Assembly (NCBI GenBank): GCA_003525905.1
Contig: DQIA01000018.1
Span: 9,144 to 73,143, forward strand
Source of the DNA: Clostridiales bacterium
Lineage (GTDB): Bacteria > Bacillota > Clostridia > Oscillospirales > Oscillospiraceae
Reading direction: 5' to 3'
DNA length: 64,000 bases
Of this stretch, positions 29,222 to 39,036 are shown piece by piece. The first letter of the stretch is position 1; each line of letters begins with the position of its first letter. The position numbers and the translations under genes are program-made. Under the pieces are notes generated by a model. It made no database searches. It saw nothing but the letters and a program-made list of their open reading frames with translations, and was not told the origin of the DNA.

Positions 29222-31183
29222 TCAGGCCCTCTTGAACTGCCGCTCAAGCTGCGAAGCCGTCAGCTCCAGACAGATGGGACGGCCGTGCGGGCAGTATTTC
29301 AGGTCATTGCGCGTCAGCACCTCGTGTACCACGGCCTCCCACTCCTTTGGGTCGGTGTGCCAGCCGCCCTTGATGGCGGCCTTGCAGGCGATGGTGTGCA
29401 GCAGGCGGTCGCGCAGCTCCGTCGGGTCGGCGTGCCGCCCGGTCAGAAGCTCGGCCGCCAGCGCGGTCAGACTCTGCGCGGCGTCGTCCGGCGCGATCTC
29501 CGTGGGGATCTGGCGGATGGCGAGCACGCCGTCGCCGTAATCCGAGATCTCATAGCCGTACTGCGCCAGCAGCTCGGCATTTTCCAGCAGCACGGCCGCC
29601 TCCTCGCGCTCCGGCTCGCACAGCACGGGTGTGAGCAGCAGCTGCGGCATCACGGGCTCCGTGTTGGCGCGGAGCTTTTCAAACAGGATGCGCTCGTGCG
29701 CGGCATGCTTGTCGATGAGGAGCAGACTCCCTGCCTGCTCAACGAGAATGTAGGTGTTCAGCGCCTCGCCGATGATGCGGTAATCCGGTACCTTGGGCAG
29801 CGGGAGCTCCTGCTGCGGCTCTTCCGTCTGCTTTGGCTCCGGCCGGGCCGGCTCCTCGCGCTTTACCGGCGGCTCATCGTGCTTCCCGGGCGTCTGCCGC
29901 TCGGGCTGCGGAGCCGGTACGGGCGCTTCCCGCTGCTGCACCGGCGCAGCAGGCTGTGGGGCCGGGCAGGGCGGTTCGGGGCGGGTCACAGGCTGCACCG
30001 GCCTCGGCGAGGCAAGCGCCGCACCGTCGCGGCGCTCCGTCAGCGAGCCGATCTGCTCGAGCACCGTGCGGGAGGCCGCCGGGCGCGGGCCGTCCTGCAG
30101 GGCGGCCGCTGCGGCGCGGTATTCCGCCGCCGACATGGTGCGGAAGGCAGAATTTCCGTCGTTCTGCGGCTTCAGCTTCATCTGCACGCGGCCGGAGGCC
30201 TGCTCCAGTGCTCCGAGCACGCCGTAATGCACGCAGTCGAACACCTCCTGCTCGCGCAGGAAGCGCACCTCCGTCTTCGCGGGGTGCACATTGACGTCCA
30301 CAAGATGCTCCGGCAGGTGCAGATGCAGCACGCAGGCCGGGAAACGGCCCTGCAGGAGCTGATTGCGGTAGGCCTGCTCGAGCGCGGCCGTCATGAGCTT
30401 GGAGCGGACATGCCGCCCGTTGACAAAAAAGATCTGGCTGCCCCGCGTGCCGCGCGTTGCGGCCGGGCGGGTCACAAAGCCCGTGACGGAGAGCTTGTCC
30501 CAGCTCCCGTCCACCGGGGTCATCTCCTGCGCGGTCTGGCGGCCCATGACGGCATAGATCGCACTGAGGAGCTTGCCGTCGCCGGGCGTGGAGAGCTGCT
30601 CCTGCCCGTCGCGCAGCACGCGCACGGCTACCTCCGGATGAGCCAGCGCAAGGCGCTGCACCGTGCTAAGCACGGCGGAGGCCTCCACGGAGTCGCGCTT
30701 CATGAACTTCATGCGCGCAGGTGTATTGTAAAACAGGTCGCGCACGAGCATGGTCGTGCCGTTCGGGCAGCCCGCCTCGCCGCGCTCCGTCACAACGCCC
30801 GCCTCGAGATGCAGACTCGTGCCGAAGGGCGCGTCCGCCGTCTTCGTCAGCACGTCGATGCGCGAGACGGAGGAAATGGCCGCCAGCGCCTCGCCGCGGA
30901 AGCCGAGCGTGTGGATGGCCTCCAGATCGGCCGCCTCATGGAGCTTGCTCGTGGCATGGCGCAGGAAGGCCGTCTCCACATCCTCTGCCGCCATGCCGCA
31001 GCCGTCGTCCGTCACGCGCAGGAACGTCATGCCCCCGTCGCGCAGCTCGACCGTGACCTTATGGGCCCCGGCGTCGATGGCGTTTTCGACCAGCTCCTTT
31101 GCGGCGCTGGCCGGGCGCTCCACGACCTCGCCAGCGGCGATCAGGTCGGCGACATGGGGAGAAAGCTGTTGGATCTTTGGCAT
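29222..31183 (-). CDS. mutL: DNA mismatch repair protein MutL
   Basis: A 653-residue ATPase and endonuclease of mismatch repair. The N-terminal GHKL ATPase has ELVENAIDAGA, DDGCGM and GFRGEALAAI. A Pro/Gln-rich linker spans about 375-465. The C-terminal domain carries the metal-binding endonuclease motif, here DKHAAHERILFE near 495, plus YCPHGRP near 630, so it should nick DNA itself, as in methylation-independent repair. It lies between mutS and miaA. Confidence 0.95.
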   Translation of the reverse strand: MPKIQQLSPHVADLIAAGEVVERPASAAKELVENAIDAGAHKVTVELRDGGMTFLRVTDDGCGMAAEDVETAFLRHATSKLHEAADLEAIHTLGFRGEALAAISSVSRIDVLTKTADAPFGTSLHLEAGVVTERGEAGCPNGTTMLVRDLFYNTPARMKFMKRDSVEASAVLSTVQRLALAHPEVAVRVLRDGQEQLSTPGDGKLLSAIYAVMGRQTAQEMTPVDGSWDKLSVTGFVTRPAATRGTRGSQIFFVNGRHVRSKLMTAALEQAYRNQLLQGRFPACVLHLHLPEHLVDVNVHPAKTEVRFLREQEVFDCVHYGVLGALEQASGRVQMKLKPQNDGNSAFRTMSAAEYRAAAAALQDGPRPAASRTVLEQIGSLTERRDGAALASPRPVQPVTRPEPPCPAPQPAAPVQQREAPVPAPQPERQTPGKHDEPPVKREEPARPEPKQTEEPQQELPLPKVPDYRIIGEALNTYILVEQAGSLLLIDKHAAHERILFEKLRANTEPVMPQLLLTPVLCEPEREEAAVLLENAELLAQYGYEISDYGDGVLAIRQIPTEIAPDDAAQSLTALAAELLTGRHADPTELRDRLLHTIACKAAIKGGWHTDPKEWEAVVHEVLTRNDLKYCPHGRPICLELTASQLERQFKRA

Positions 31184-31190
31184 AACTACC

Positions 31191-31928
31191 TCACAGGAAC
31201 GCTTGCATCAGCGAGCGCAGAAGGCTCGCGAGCACGGATTGGAAATTGATGAACATATGCAGGAAAATACTGGCCCAGATGTTGCCCGTCTTCTGATAGA
31301 CCCAGCACAGCGAGAAGCTCGCCGGGAGATAGAGGCTCAGGCACAGGATCGTATTGGCCGCAGTCATGGAGCCAAGGAATTGGAACACATGCATCCCCGC
31401 AAACAGGAACATGGACAGCGCATAGGCCGCCGGGAGACATCTGCGCGCCAGCGGCGCAAACAGCACGCCGCGGAACAGGCACTCCTCCGCCAGCGGCGCG
31501 AGCACGACGGTGCAAAGCGTCATGGCCAGCGGGTAACCGCCGAGCAGGGAGTTGACGGCCTCCTGATTATAGTTCTCCGGCATGATATCCAATACCGTAT
31601 AGGCCGTCGTCAGCACAAGGTTCGCGCCATAGCACATGCCAAAGCCGATCAGCACGCTCAGGAGCATTTTCCCCTCGAATTCGCGAAGTGACTGCCAAAG
31701 CGTGCGGCGGAAGATCAGGAGCATGACGGCAAAATTCACGGTCATATAGAGCAGATTCGCAAAAAAGTAATTGCGCGGCTCCGTCAGCGGAAAGCCGAGT
31801 GCCGGAAAGTAGGTAAGGATCGCAAAATTCAAAAAAAAGAGAAAAACAGGCAGATACAGTGCGCCGAGGATCCATTCGCGCGGCTCGGGCGCCCGGATCC
31901 CGCTGCTGCGGGGAAACATCCAGCTCAT
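31191..31928 (-). CDS. CPBP-family intramembrane metalloprotease
   Basis: A 245-residue polytopic membrane protein of the CAAX protease/bacteriocin-processing (Abi) family. Motif 1 is EECLFRG near residue 158 and the second motif is near FAGMHVFQF (about 196), placing the catalytic Glu and His in membrane helices. Seven to eight helices are likely. A ribosome site AAGGAG precedes the chosen ATG. It sits between mutS and mutL and is not an obvious part of mismatch repair. Substrate unknown. Confidence 0.82.
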   Translation of the reverse strand: MSWMFPRSSGIRAPEPREWILGALYLPVFLFFLNFAILTYFPALGFPLTEPRNYFFANLLYMTVNFAVMLLIFRRTLWQSLREFEGKMLLSVLIGFGMCYGANLVLTTAYTVLDIMPENYNQEAVNSLLGGYPLAMTLCTVVLAPLAEECLFRGVLFAPLARRCLPAAYALSMFLFAGMHVFQFLGSMTAANTILCLSLYLPASFSLCWVYQKTGNIWASIFLHMFINFQSVLASLLRSLMQAFL

Positions 31929-31948
31929 TCGGCATTTTCTCCTTTCCG

Positions 31949-34540
31949 TCAGAGCATTTTCTTCAGCTCGAACAGGGCGTTCATGGCCTCGATCGGCGTC
32001 ATGGTCTCGATCGCAAGCGACTCGAGCTTCCGCCGCAGGGCGTCGTTCTCCATGCTCGTGATGGAGATCTGGTCGTCCGCCGCCACGCGCACCGTGCGCA
32101 CGGGCGCGCCGCTCTCGAGCGCCCGCAGCAGCTCCCGCGCGCGGGAGACGACTTTATCCGGCAGACCGGCCAGCCGCGCGACCTCGACGCCGTAGGAATC
32201 GTCGGCAGCGCCGGGGACGATCTTGCGCAGGAACACGATGTCCGCGCCGCGCTTGCGCACGGCAATGTTGTAGTTCCGCACGCCCTCGATCTCCTGCTCG
32301 ATGTCCGTCAGCTCATGATAGTGCGTGGCAAAGAGCGTCTTTGCGCCGATGCGCTTTTTGTCGGCGGCATATTCGAGAACGGCGCGGGCAATGGCCATGC
32401 CGTCGAATGTCGACGTGCCGCGGCCGATCTCATCGAGGATAAGCAGGCTGTGCGACGTCGCGTGCTTCAGGATCTCCGCGACCTCCGTCATCTCCACCAT
32501 GAACGTGGACTGGCCGGAGGCCAGATCGTCCGAGGCGCCGATGCGTGTGAAGATGCGGTCCACCACGCCGATGCGCGCCGTGCGCGCCGGGACGAAGCAG
32601 CCCATCTGCGCCATCAGCACAATGAGGGCGACCTGCCGCATATAGGTGGATTTACCGGCCATATTCGGGCCGGTCAGAATGGCAACGCGGTTCGCGCCGC
32701 AGTCGAGCGCCGTGTCGTTCGGGACGAACAGCGCATCCTTGAGCACCTGCTCCACGACGGGATGGCGGCCGTCCGTGATATGCAGCTCGCCGGAGAGGTC
32801 GATCTCCGGGCGGCAGTAATTCTGCCGGGCGGCCAGCGCCGCAAAATTCGTCAGCACGTCCAGCGCGGCCACGGCGCGCGCCGTGCGCTGGATGCGGGCG
32901 GACTGGTCGGCCAGATGCTGGCGCACCTGTGAGAACAGCTCATATTCCAGCGCCGTGATGCGGTCCTTTGCCGTCAGGATCGTGCGCTCGAGCTCCTTGA
33001 GCTCCGGGGTGATATAGCGTTCGCCCGTTGTGAGCGTCTGCTTGCGGATGTAGGTCCCCGGGACCTGGGCCGTCTGGCCCTTCGAGACTTCGATATAATA
33101 GCCGAACACGCGGTTGTAGCCGACGCGCAGGGTCTTGATGCCGGTCTTCTCGCGCTCCTCGGCTTCGATGCGGGCCAGCGTTCCCTTGCCGCCCGAGACG
33201 ATGTCACGCAGCTGGTCCAGTTCTTCGCTGTAGCCGTCGCGGATCATGCCGCCCTCGCGCACGGAAAACGGGGGCTCGTCCACAATGGCGTTCCGAATTT
33301 CGTCCCGCAGGTCGGAAAGGTCGTCCAATTCGTCCAGCAGCACGCCGAACATGGAGGCATGCAGCCCGCCGATGGCGGCGCGCAGCTCCGGCAGCGGCTC
33401 ACAGCCGTTTCCGAGCGAAACAAGGTCGCGGCAGTTCGCCGCGCCTGTGACGATGCGGGCCGTCACGCGCTCATAGTCCGAGATATCCTGCAGCATGTGC
33501 ACAAGCTCGTCGCGGCCGATGCTGTTTTTCGTCAGCTCCTCCACGGCGTCGAGGCGCGCGTTGATGCGCTTCGGGCTGAGCAGCGGCTTTTCCAGCCAGC
33601 TGCGCAGCATGCGGCTGCCCATGGCCGTTTTGGTATGGTCCAGCACCCACAGGAGGCTGCCGCGCTTTTCCCCCGCGCGCATGGTCTCCGTCAGCTCCAG
33701 ATTGCGCCGGGCACTGAGATCCAGCTCCATGAAGCGGCCGCTGACATAGAATTCCAGCTCCCGCACATGGGAAAGGCCTGTTTTCTGCAGCTCACAGAGC
33801 GTCCGCAGCAGTGCGCCCGCACTACGCCAGACCTCCGGCCGCTCCGTGAGGCCAAGCTCATCCAGCGGCCTGCCGAACTGTTTTTCCACAAGCTGTGCCG
33901 TCTCCTGCGGATCAAACAGCTCGTCCGCGCCAAGATCGGCGCAGCAGCTCAGCCGCTCCTGCAGTGTGCGGGTCAGCTCCTCGCTTTTGGCCGCGTCGCC
34001 GCCACGCAGCACCTCGGCCGGGGCAAAGCGCCCCAGCTCGGAGATGACGCGCTCCATGGCCTCTGCACCCTCGGCCTGCGTGGCATAAAACGCGCCGGTC
34101 GAAATATCGCAGAAGCTCAGGCCGTAGCGGCCGCCCTCGCCGAAGACGCAGGCAAAATAATTGTTGCGGCTCTCGTCGAGCATGGAGCTTTCGATGACCG
34201 TGCCCGGCGTGACAATCCGGGTGATATCCCGCTTGACAAGGCCCTTGGCCAGTGCAGGATCCTCCATCTGCTCGCAGATGGCGACCTTGTAGCCGCGCGC
34301 AACGAGCCTTGCGATATAGCTCTCTGCCGAGTGGTACGGCACGCCGCACATGGGGACCTGCTCGGACTTCTCCTTGCCGCGGTCCCGCGTTGTGAGCGTC
34401 AGGTCAAGCTCATGGGAAGCAAGCTTGGCATCGTCGGCAAACATTTCATAAAAATCGCCCAGACGGAAAAACAGGATGCAGTCCGGGTGCCGTTCCTTGA
34501 TCTCCAGATACTGCCGCATCATCGGCGTCAGTTCAGCCAT
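31949..34540 (-). CDS. mutS: DNA mismatch repair protein MutS
   Basis: An 863-residue mismatch-recognition ATPase. The N-terminal mismatch-binding domain has DFYEMFADDA (the Phe-x-Glu that contacts the mispair, FYE near residue 28). The C-terminal ATPase has Walker A GPNMAGKSTYMRQ near 610 and Walker B LLILDEIGRGTSTFDG near 685. The full length fits the MutS1 family. The gene follows miaB by 25 bases and is part of the long minus-strand run miaB-mutS-CPBP-mutL-miaA-hfq. Confidence 0.96.
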   Translation of the reverse strand: MAELTPMMRQYLEIKERHPDCILFFRLGDFYEMFADDAKLASHELDLTLTTRDRGKEKSEQVPMCGVPYHSAESYIARLVARGYKVAICEQMEDPALAKGLVKRDITRIVTPGTVIESSMLDESRNNYFACVFGEGGRYGLSFCDISTGAFYATQAEGAEAMERVISELGRFAPAEVLRGGDAAKSEELTRTLQERLSCCADLGADELFDPQETAQLVEKQFGRPLDELGLTERPEVWRSAGALLRTLCELQKTGLSHVRELEFYVSGRFMELDLSARRNLELTETMRAGEKRGSLLWVLDHTKTAMGSRMLRSWLEKPLLSPKRINARLDAVEELTKNSIGRDELVHMLQDISDYERVTARIVTGAANCRDLVSLGNGCEPLPELRAAIGGLHASMFGVLLDELDDLSDLRDEIRNAIVDEPPFSVREGGMIRDGYSEELDQLRDIVSGGKGTLARIEAEEREKTGIKTLRVGYNRVFGYYIEVSKGQTAQVPGTYIRKQTLTTGERYITPELKELERTILTAKDRITALEYELFSQVRQHLADQSARIQRTARAVAALDVLTNFAALAARQNYCRPEIDLSGELHITDGRHPVVEQVLKDALFVPNDTALDCGANRVAILTGPNMAGKSTYMRQVALIVLMAQMGCFVPARTARIGVVDRIFTRIGASDDLASGQSTFMVEMTEVAEILKHATSHSLLILDEIGRGTSTFDGMAIARAVLEYAADKKRIGAKTLFATHYHELTDIEQEIEGVRNYNIAVRKRGADIVFLRKIVPGAADDSYGVEVARLAGLPDKVVSRARELLRALESGAPVRTVRVAADDQISITSMENDALRRKLESLAIETMTPIEAMNALFELKKML

Positions 34541-34565
34541 ACTTCTTCTCCTTCTGTCTGTGCCG

Positions 34566-35969
34566 TCAGGCGAGCTCGCCCGTCAGGCTCCACGTCGTGC
34601 TGCCCGTGATGCGCACATCGCGGAACTGGCCGATGAGCCCGTCGCCGCCAGACAGGCGCACGAGGCGGCCGCCGTCCGTGCGGGCCGTGAGCAGGTCGCC
34701 GTCGCGTCCGTCGATGAGCACGCGGAACGTCCGGCCGATATAGGCACGGTGCTTTTCCTCCGAAATGCGGTTCTGCAGGGCGACGAGGCGGTCGAAGCGG
34801 CGGTTTTTCTCCTCCTTCGGCGTGGGATCTGGCATGGAGGCCGCGGGCGTGCCGCCGCGCGGCGAGAAAATAAACGTAAACAGCGCGTCATAGCGCACGC
34901 GCTCGATCAGGCGCAGCGTATCCTCAAATTCCTCCTCCGTCTCGCCGGGGAAGCCGACGATGACATCGGACGTGAGCACGAGCTCCGGCATAAGGCTGCG
35001 GCCGTAATCCACGAGCTCAAGATACTGCGCGCTCGTATAGCGGCGGTTCATGGCGTGGAGCACGCGGTCGTTTCCGGACTGGAACGGCAGATGGAACTGC
35101 TTGCAGATCTTCGGATAGGCCGCGATGGTGTCAAACAGCTTATGGCTGGCGTCCTTGGGATGGGACGTCATAAAGCGCAGGCGGAAATCGCCCGGCAGGC
35201 TCGCGATCTGCGCCATGAGGTCGGCGAAATCCACGCCGAGGCCGAGGTCCTTGCCGTAGGAATTGACGTTCTGGCCGAGCAGCGTGATCTCCTTATAGCC
35301 CTGCGCGATCAGCGCGCGGCACTCCTGCAGGATGTCCTCCGGCTGGCGGGAGCGCTCTCGGCCGCGCACATAGGGCACGATGCAGTACGAGCAGAAATTG
35401 TTGCAGCCGTACATGACGGAGACCCACGCCTTGAGCTTATTCTCGCGCACGACGGGCAGGCCCTCGGCAATGGCTCCGGCAGAATCCTCCACGGAGAACA
35501 CGCGCTTGCCTGTCGTCAGCACGCCGAGCAGCAGCTGCGGCAGCTCCCACAGGTGGTGTGTGGAGAACACGCCGTCCACATAGGGATAGGACTTGCGCAC
35601 GCGCTCGACCACGGCGGGCTGGCCCATCATACAGCCGCACAGGAAGATCTTCTGGCGCGGGTGGCGGCGGCGGGTATGCACGAGCGCGCCGACGTTGCCG
35701 AACACACGCTGCTCGGCGTGCTCGCGGATGGCGCAGGTATTGAAGATGACGAGGTCCGCGCCCTCAGGGCCGTCCGTCAGGCCGTAGCCGCAGTGCTCGA
35801 GCATGCCGCGGATCTGCTCGGAATCCGCCTCGTTCTGCTGGCAGCCGTAGGTCTCCACAAAGGCCACAGGCGTGATGCCCTGCGCCTGCCAGTATTCGCG
35901 CACCCGTCCGCAGAAGCCCTCCTGCCGCTGCAGAGCCTCGGGAGAGATCACAGTCGTTTTCTTTTCCAA
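34566..35969 (-). CDS. miaB: tRNA-2-methylthio-N6-dimethylallyladenosine synthase
   Basis: This radical-SAM methylthiotransferase modifies A37 of tRNA after MiaA. The N-terminal domain holds three cluster cysteines (TYGCQQN, FNTCAIR, CGCMMGQ), the radical-SAM motif is CNNFCSYC near residue 165, and a C-terminal TRAM domain ends the protein. I prefer a TTG start at 35969, nine bases after GGAGGA; the frame continues a few codons upstream through the ribosome site. It is first in the run, behind the promoter at 36014-36042. Confidence 0.93.
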   Translation of the reverse strand: MEKKTTVISPEALQRQEGFCGRVREYWQAQGITPVAFVETYGCQQNEADSEQIRGMLEHCGYGLTDGPEGADLVIFNTCAIREHAEQRVFGNVGALVHTRRRHPRQKIFLCGCMMGQPAVVERVRKSYPYVDGVFSTHHLWELPQLLLGVLTTGKRVFSVEDSAGAIAEGLPVVRENKLKAWVSVMYGCNNFCSYCIVPYVRGRERSRQPEDILQECRALIAQGYKEITLLGQNVNSYGKDLGLGVDFADLMAQIASLPGDFRLRFMTSHPKDASHKLFDTIAAYPKICKQFHLPFQSGNDRVLHAMNRRYTSAQYLELVDYGRSLMPELVLTSDVIVGFPGETEEEFEDTLRLIERVRYDALFTFIFSPRGGTPAASMPDPTPKEEKNRRFDRLVALQNRISEEKHRAYIGRTFRVLIDGRDGDLLTARTDGGRLVRLSGGDGLIGQFRDVRITGSTTWSLTGELA

Positions 35970-36013
35970 AAGAGGAGTTCCTCCCAATTCATGAGATTCT
36001 TATTCAGTATAGT

Positions 36014-36042
36014 ATTTTATCATTCTTTCCTCCCCATTGCAA
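36014..36042 (-). promoter_or_regulatory. Promoter of the miaB-mutS-mutL run
   Basis: On the minus strand TTGCAA (36037-36042) and TAAAAT (36014-36019) are separated by 17 bases. The start would fall about 35-40 bases before the miaB TTG. It is divergent from the ruv promoter at 36082-36110. Confidence 0.65.
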
Positions 36043-36081
36043 GTGGGGATTCCCCGGAAGCATCCCACTTTCGTTTTTATC

Positions 36082-36110
36082 TTGCCCCATTCGGAAAAGT
36101 ATGATATGAT
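36082..36110 (+). promoter_or_regulatory. Promoter of the ruvC-ruvA-ruvB operon
   Basis: TTGCCC (36082-36087) and TATGAT (36105-36110) are separated by 17 bases, about 19 bases before the first gene. The boxes are imperfect but well spaced. No SOS (LexA) box was noticed beside them. Confidence 0.6.
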
Positions 36111-36128
36111 ACTCCAGAGGTGATATCC

Positions 36129-36329
36129 ATGGAAGAAAATCAGAAGGACATGCCCGCCGTGCAGGAGACGCCGGAGGCGCCGCAGTCCGAATTTGTGCCC
36201 AGCCCGAAGTGGAAGCGCGTGCTGGCGTGGGTGCTGTTTGCCATCGTCGTGCTCGGCATCGCCAGCTGGCTGCTGAATATCGCCGTGCCGGAATGGCCGG
36301 AGAAGCTCTTTGGTTATACTCGGGGTTGA
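36129..36329 (+). CDS. Small single-pass membrane protein ahead of ruvC
   Basis: A 66-residue protein: an acidic N-terminal tail, a basic PKWKR patch, one membrane helix (about 29-52) and a short tail. GAGGTGAT precedes the ATG at 36129. Its last 20 bases overlap the start of ruvC, so translation is coupled. I do not recognise the family. Confidence 0.65.
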   Translation: MEENQKDMPAVQETPEAPQSEFVPSPKWKRVLAWVLFAIVVLGIASWLLNIAVPEWPEKLFGYTRG

Positions 36330-36813
36330 TCCCGGCTATGCGACGACCGGCTTCGGCCTCATCCGGGCGGAGCGCGGGACCTATGCCCTGCTGCGCTACG
36401 GCACGGTCACGACCCCGGCGGGGCTGCCGTTCCCGCAGCGGCTGAACATTCTGTTTGAGGACATGACGCAGCTGCTGGAGGTCACGAAGCCCGAGGCCGT
36501 CGCCGTGGAGGAGCTGTTCTGGGGGCACAATATCACGACCGGCATTGGCGTTTCGCACGGACGCGGTGTGATCCTGCTCGCCATCGAGCGGGCGGGCGTG
36601 CCGCTGTTTGAATACACACCCATGCAGGTCAAGCAGGCCGTCGTCGGCTACGGCAAGGCGGAGAAGCATCAGGTCATGGATATGACGCGCCGCCTGCTCC
36701 GGCTGGACCGCATGCCCCGGCCGGACGATGCGGCCGATGCCATCGCCATCGCGCTGTGCCATGCGCGCTCGTCCACGTCGCAGCTGGCACGGCTCATGGG
36801 AGGAAAACCGTAA
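36310..36813 (+). CDS. ruvC: Holliday junction resolvase RuvC
   Basis: A 167-residue endonuclease that resolves Holliday junctions. Catalytic acids are visible in GVDPGYATTG (Asp near 7), VAVEELFW (Glu near 66) and the C-terminal DDAADAIAIALCH pair. The start is a TTG at 36310 inside the upstream small gene, placing the first Asp at the usual position. It ends in the ruvA start codon (overlap at 36813). Confidence 0.95.
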   Translation: MVILGVDPGYATTGFGLIRAERGTYALLRYGTVTTPAGLPFPQRLNILFEDMTQLLEVTKPEAVAVEELFWGHNITTGIGVSHGRGVILLAIERAGVPLFEYTPMQVKQAVVGYGKAEKHQVMDMTRRLLRLDRMPRPDDAADAIAIALCHARSSTSQLARLMGGKP

Positions 36814-37418
36814 TGTTTTATTATTTCAACGGCGAGGTCACGCTTCTCGAGAGCAATCTGGCCGTCGTCGACTGCGGCGGTGTCGGCTACGCCTGCCGGA
36901 CGTCGTCCTATACGCTCTCGCGCCTGCATGTGGGCGAGCGCGCGAGGCTCTATACCTACTGCAGCATCCGCGAGGATGCGTTCGATATCTACGGCTTCAG
37001 CACGCGCGAGGAGCTGCGGAATTTTGAACTGCTGCTCGGCGTGACCGGCGTCGGAGCGAAGGCCGCGCTGGCCATTCTGTCGTCCACCACGCCGGACCGC
37101 TTTGCGCTTGCCATCTTCTCGCAGGATGAGAAGGCCCTGACGGCCGCGCCGGGCGTCGGCAAAAAGCTGGCCCAGCGCATCCTGCTGGAGCTGAAGGACA
37201 AGCTCGGTGGCGCCGCACCGGCAGAGGGCGGCATTTCGCTCCCGGCCGGGGATGTGCCCGCCGCCTCCGGCAGCGCGCTGGCGCTGGCGCAGGCCGCACT
37301 GGCCGAGCTCGGTTACCGCCCACAGGAGATCACGGCGGCGCTGCGCAGCTTTGACCCCGAGGGCATGAAGACGGAAGAGATCGTGCGGCAGTGCCTGCGC
37401 GCCATGGTGATGAGGTAA
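36813..37418 (+). CDS. ruvA: Holliday junction helicase subunit RuvA
   Basis: A 201-residue DNA-binding subunit that holds the Holliday junction for RuvB. It begins [10 protein letters not shown] in the family OB-fold; two helix-hairpin-helix motifs follow ([16 protein letters not shown] and [17 protein letters not shown], near 71-130), then a flexible linker and the RuvB-binding C-terminal domain (about 145-200). AGGAAAA precedes the ATG. The order ruvC-ruvA-ruvB with near-zero spacing is classical. Confidence 0.95.
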   Translation: MFYYFNGEVTLLESNLAVVDCGGVGYACRTSSYTLSRLHVGERARLYTYCSIREDAFDIYGFSTREELRNFELLLGVTGVGAKAALAILSSTTPDRFALAIFSQDEKALTAAPGVGKKLAQRILLELKDKLGGAAPAEGGISLPAGDVPAASGSALALAQAALAELGYRPQEITAALRSFDPEGMKTEEIVRQCLRAMVMR

Positions 37419-37422
37419 GAAC

Positions 37423-38460
37423 ATGAGCATCGATTTTTCGCAGGACTACGAGGCCCCGCTCGTAACAACGAGCTTCACGCCCGCAGACGAGTCCGAATTC
37501 TCGCTGCGGCCGAAGCGCCTGACGGAATATAACGGGCAGGAGAAGGTCAAGGAAAACCTGTCTGTTTACATTGAGGCCGCACGCCGCCGCAACGAGCCGC
37601 TCGACCATGTGCTGCTCTACGGCCCTCCCGGCCTCGGCAAGACGACGCTCGCCGGCGTTATCGCCAACGAAATGGGCGTGCATATCCGCGTGACGTCCGG
37701 CCCCGCCATCGAAAAGGCGGGCGATCTGGCCGCGCTGCTGACGAACCTCTCCGAGGGCGACATTCTCTTTATTGATGAGATCCACCGCCTGAACACCGCC
37801 GTGGAGGAGATCCTCTACCCCGCCATGGAGGATTTTGCCATCGACATCATCGTCGGCAAGGGGCCATCGGCCAACTCCATCCGGCTCGATCTGCCGCGTT
37901 TCACGCTCATCGGCGCCACAACGCGCGCCGGGCAGCTCTCCGCCCCGCTGCGCGACCGCTTCGGCGTGTCGTTCCGGCTGGAGCTGTATACGCCGGAGGA
38001 GCTGTGCCGCATCATCACGCGCTCTGCCGCCCTCATGGGCATGCGCATCGACGCGGACGGCGCAATGGAGCTGGCCTCCCGCAGCCGCGGCACGCCGCGC
38101 ATCGCCAACCGCATGCTCCGCCGCGTGCGCGACTTCGCCCAGCTGTATTACGACGGTGTCATCACCCGCGAGGCGGCCGACCACGCGCTCGGCAAGCTCG
38201 AGGTTGACAAGCTCGGGCTCGACGCGACGGATCGCCGCATGCTCACGGCCATCATCCGCTACTATAACGGCGGCCCTGTCGGCCTGGAGACGCTCGCGGC
38301 GACCATCGGCGAGGAGGCCGTCACGCTGGAGGACGTCTACGAGCCCTATCTGATGCAGATCGGCTTCCTGACACGCACGCCCCGCGGGCGTTGTGTTACG
38401 CAGCTTGCCTACGACCACCTCCATCTGCAAAATAACAATGCAGAGCAATTGACTCTTTGA
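37423..38460 (+). CDS. ruvB: Holliday junction branch migration ATPase RuvB
   Basis: A 345-residue AAA+ motor that drives branch migration with RuvA. Walker A is [12 protein letters not shown] near residue 67, Walker B is [11 protein letters not shown] near 114, sensor 1 lies in [12 protein letters not shown] and the arginine finger in LRDRFG. The C-terminal winged helix (about 265-340) carries TPRGR. The gene starts five bases after ruvA and ends the operon. Confidence 0.96.
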   Translation: MSIDFSQDYEAPLVTTSFTPADESEFSLRPKRLTEYNGQEKVKENLSVYIEAARRRNEPLDHVLLYGPPGLGKTTLAGVIANEMGVHIRVTSGPAIEKAGDLAALLTNLSEGDILFIDEIHRLNTAVEEILYPAMEDFAIDIIVGKGPSANSIRLDLPRFTLIGATTRAGQLSAPLRDRFGVSFRLELYTPEELCRIITRSAALMGMRIDADGAMELASRSRGTPRIANRMLRRVRDFAQLYYDGVITREAADHALGKLEVDKLGLDATDRRMLTAIIRYYNGGPVGLETLAATIGEEAVTLEDVYEPYLMQIGFLTRTPRGRCVTQLAYDHLHLQNNNAEQLTL

Positions 38461-38532
38461 ACGGAAATTTTGAGGCTTTTCGTCGAAATCGCACAATTGT
38501 TTTTTTCTAACAAAATATTTTTTCATCCACTA

Positions 38533-38561
38533 TTGACAAAGGGCGGAAAGATGCTTATAAT
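38533..38561 (+). promoter_or_regulatory. Strong promoter with a ~135-base leader before the zinc-ribbon gene
   Basis: TTGACA (38533-38538) and TATAAT (38556-38561) are perfect boxes 17 bases apart. The transcript would start near 38568 and carry a leader of about 135 bases with a GC hairpin (CCGCC...GGCGG, 38598-38613). The leader has no good reading frame with a ribosome site and may be regulatory. Confidence 0.8.
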
Positions 38562-38701
38562 AGGCACTGTCCACGGGATATAGATTTCCGGGGATGCGCC
38601 GCCTGCTTTGGCGGCACGTATCAACCGACCCTGTATCAGGAAAACCAGCAATTTTGATGGACGAAGCGTCAGGGCAATTTTTTTCAAGAGAGGTTACCAA
38701 C

Positions 38702-38980
38702 ATGTACGAAGACAAGACTTTAGTTTGCAAGGAATGCGGCGCCGAATTCGTGTTCACCGCCGGTGAGCAGGAGTTCTACGCGGAGCGCGGCTTCCAGAAC
38801 GAGCCCCAGCGTTGCAAGGCCTGCCGCGACGCTCGCAAGAACGCCGCTCGTGGCCCCCGTGAGTACTTCACCGCAGTCTGCGCAGCTTGCGGCGGCGAGG
38901 CTAAGGTTCCTTTCGAGCCCAAGTCCGACCGTCCGGTCTACTGCAGCGAGTGCTTCGCCAAGATGCGCGCTGAGCAGTAA
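38702..38980 (+). CDS. Small zinc-ribbon protein
   Basis: A 92-residue protein with two CxxC pairs at each end: CKECG near residue 9 and CKACR near 39, then CAACG near 58 and CSECF near 80. This is the pattern of the CxxC-x-CxxC zinc-binding family found widely in Clostridia next to cold-shock-like genes. The ATG at 38702 follows GAGAGG; an upstream in-frame extension lies in the leader and lacks a ribosome site. The consensus promoter and codon choice suggest high expression. The function is unknown; nucleic-acid binding is plausible. Confidence 0.8.
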   Translation: MYEDKTLVCKECGAEFVFTAGEQEFYAERGFQNEPQRCKACRDARKNAARGPREYFTAVCAACGGEAKVPFEPKSDRPVYCSECFAKMRAEQ

Positions 38981-39001
38981 TTCTTGTAAACGTTTTGATC
39001 G

Positions 39002-39036
39002 AAAGACGTCCGCTAATGCGGGCGTCTTTCTTTTTT
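39002..39036 (+). terminator. Terminator of the zinc-ribbon gene
   Basis: AAAGACGTCCGC and GCGGGCGTCTTT form a stem around TAAT, followed by CTTTTTT. This is a strong intrinsic terminator. Confidence 0.88.

Noticed and set aside
29069..31249. Plus-strand frame of 726 codons across miaA and mutL
   Set aside because: It is antisense to two well-supported genes, and its composition is Arg/Ala/His-rich with no domains.
34566..35987. Extended MiaB start a few codons upstream (TTG at 35987)
   Set aside because: That start would lie on the ribosome-binding site GGGAGGA itself; the TTG at 35969 has correct spacing.
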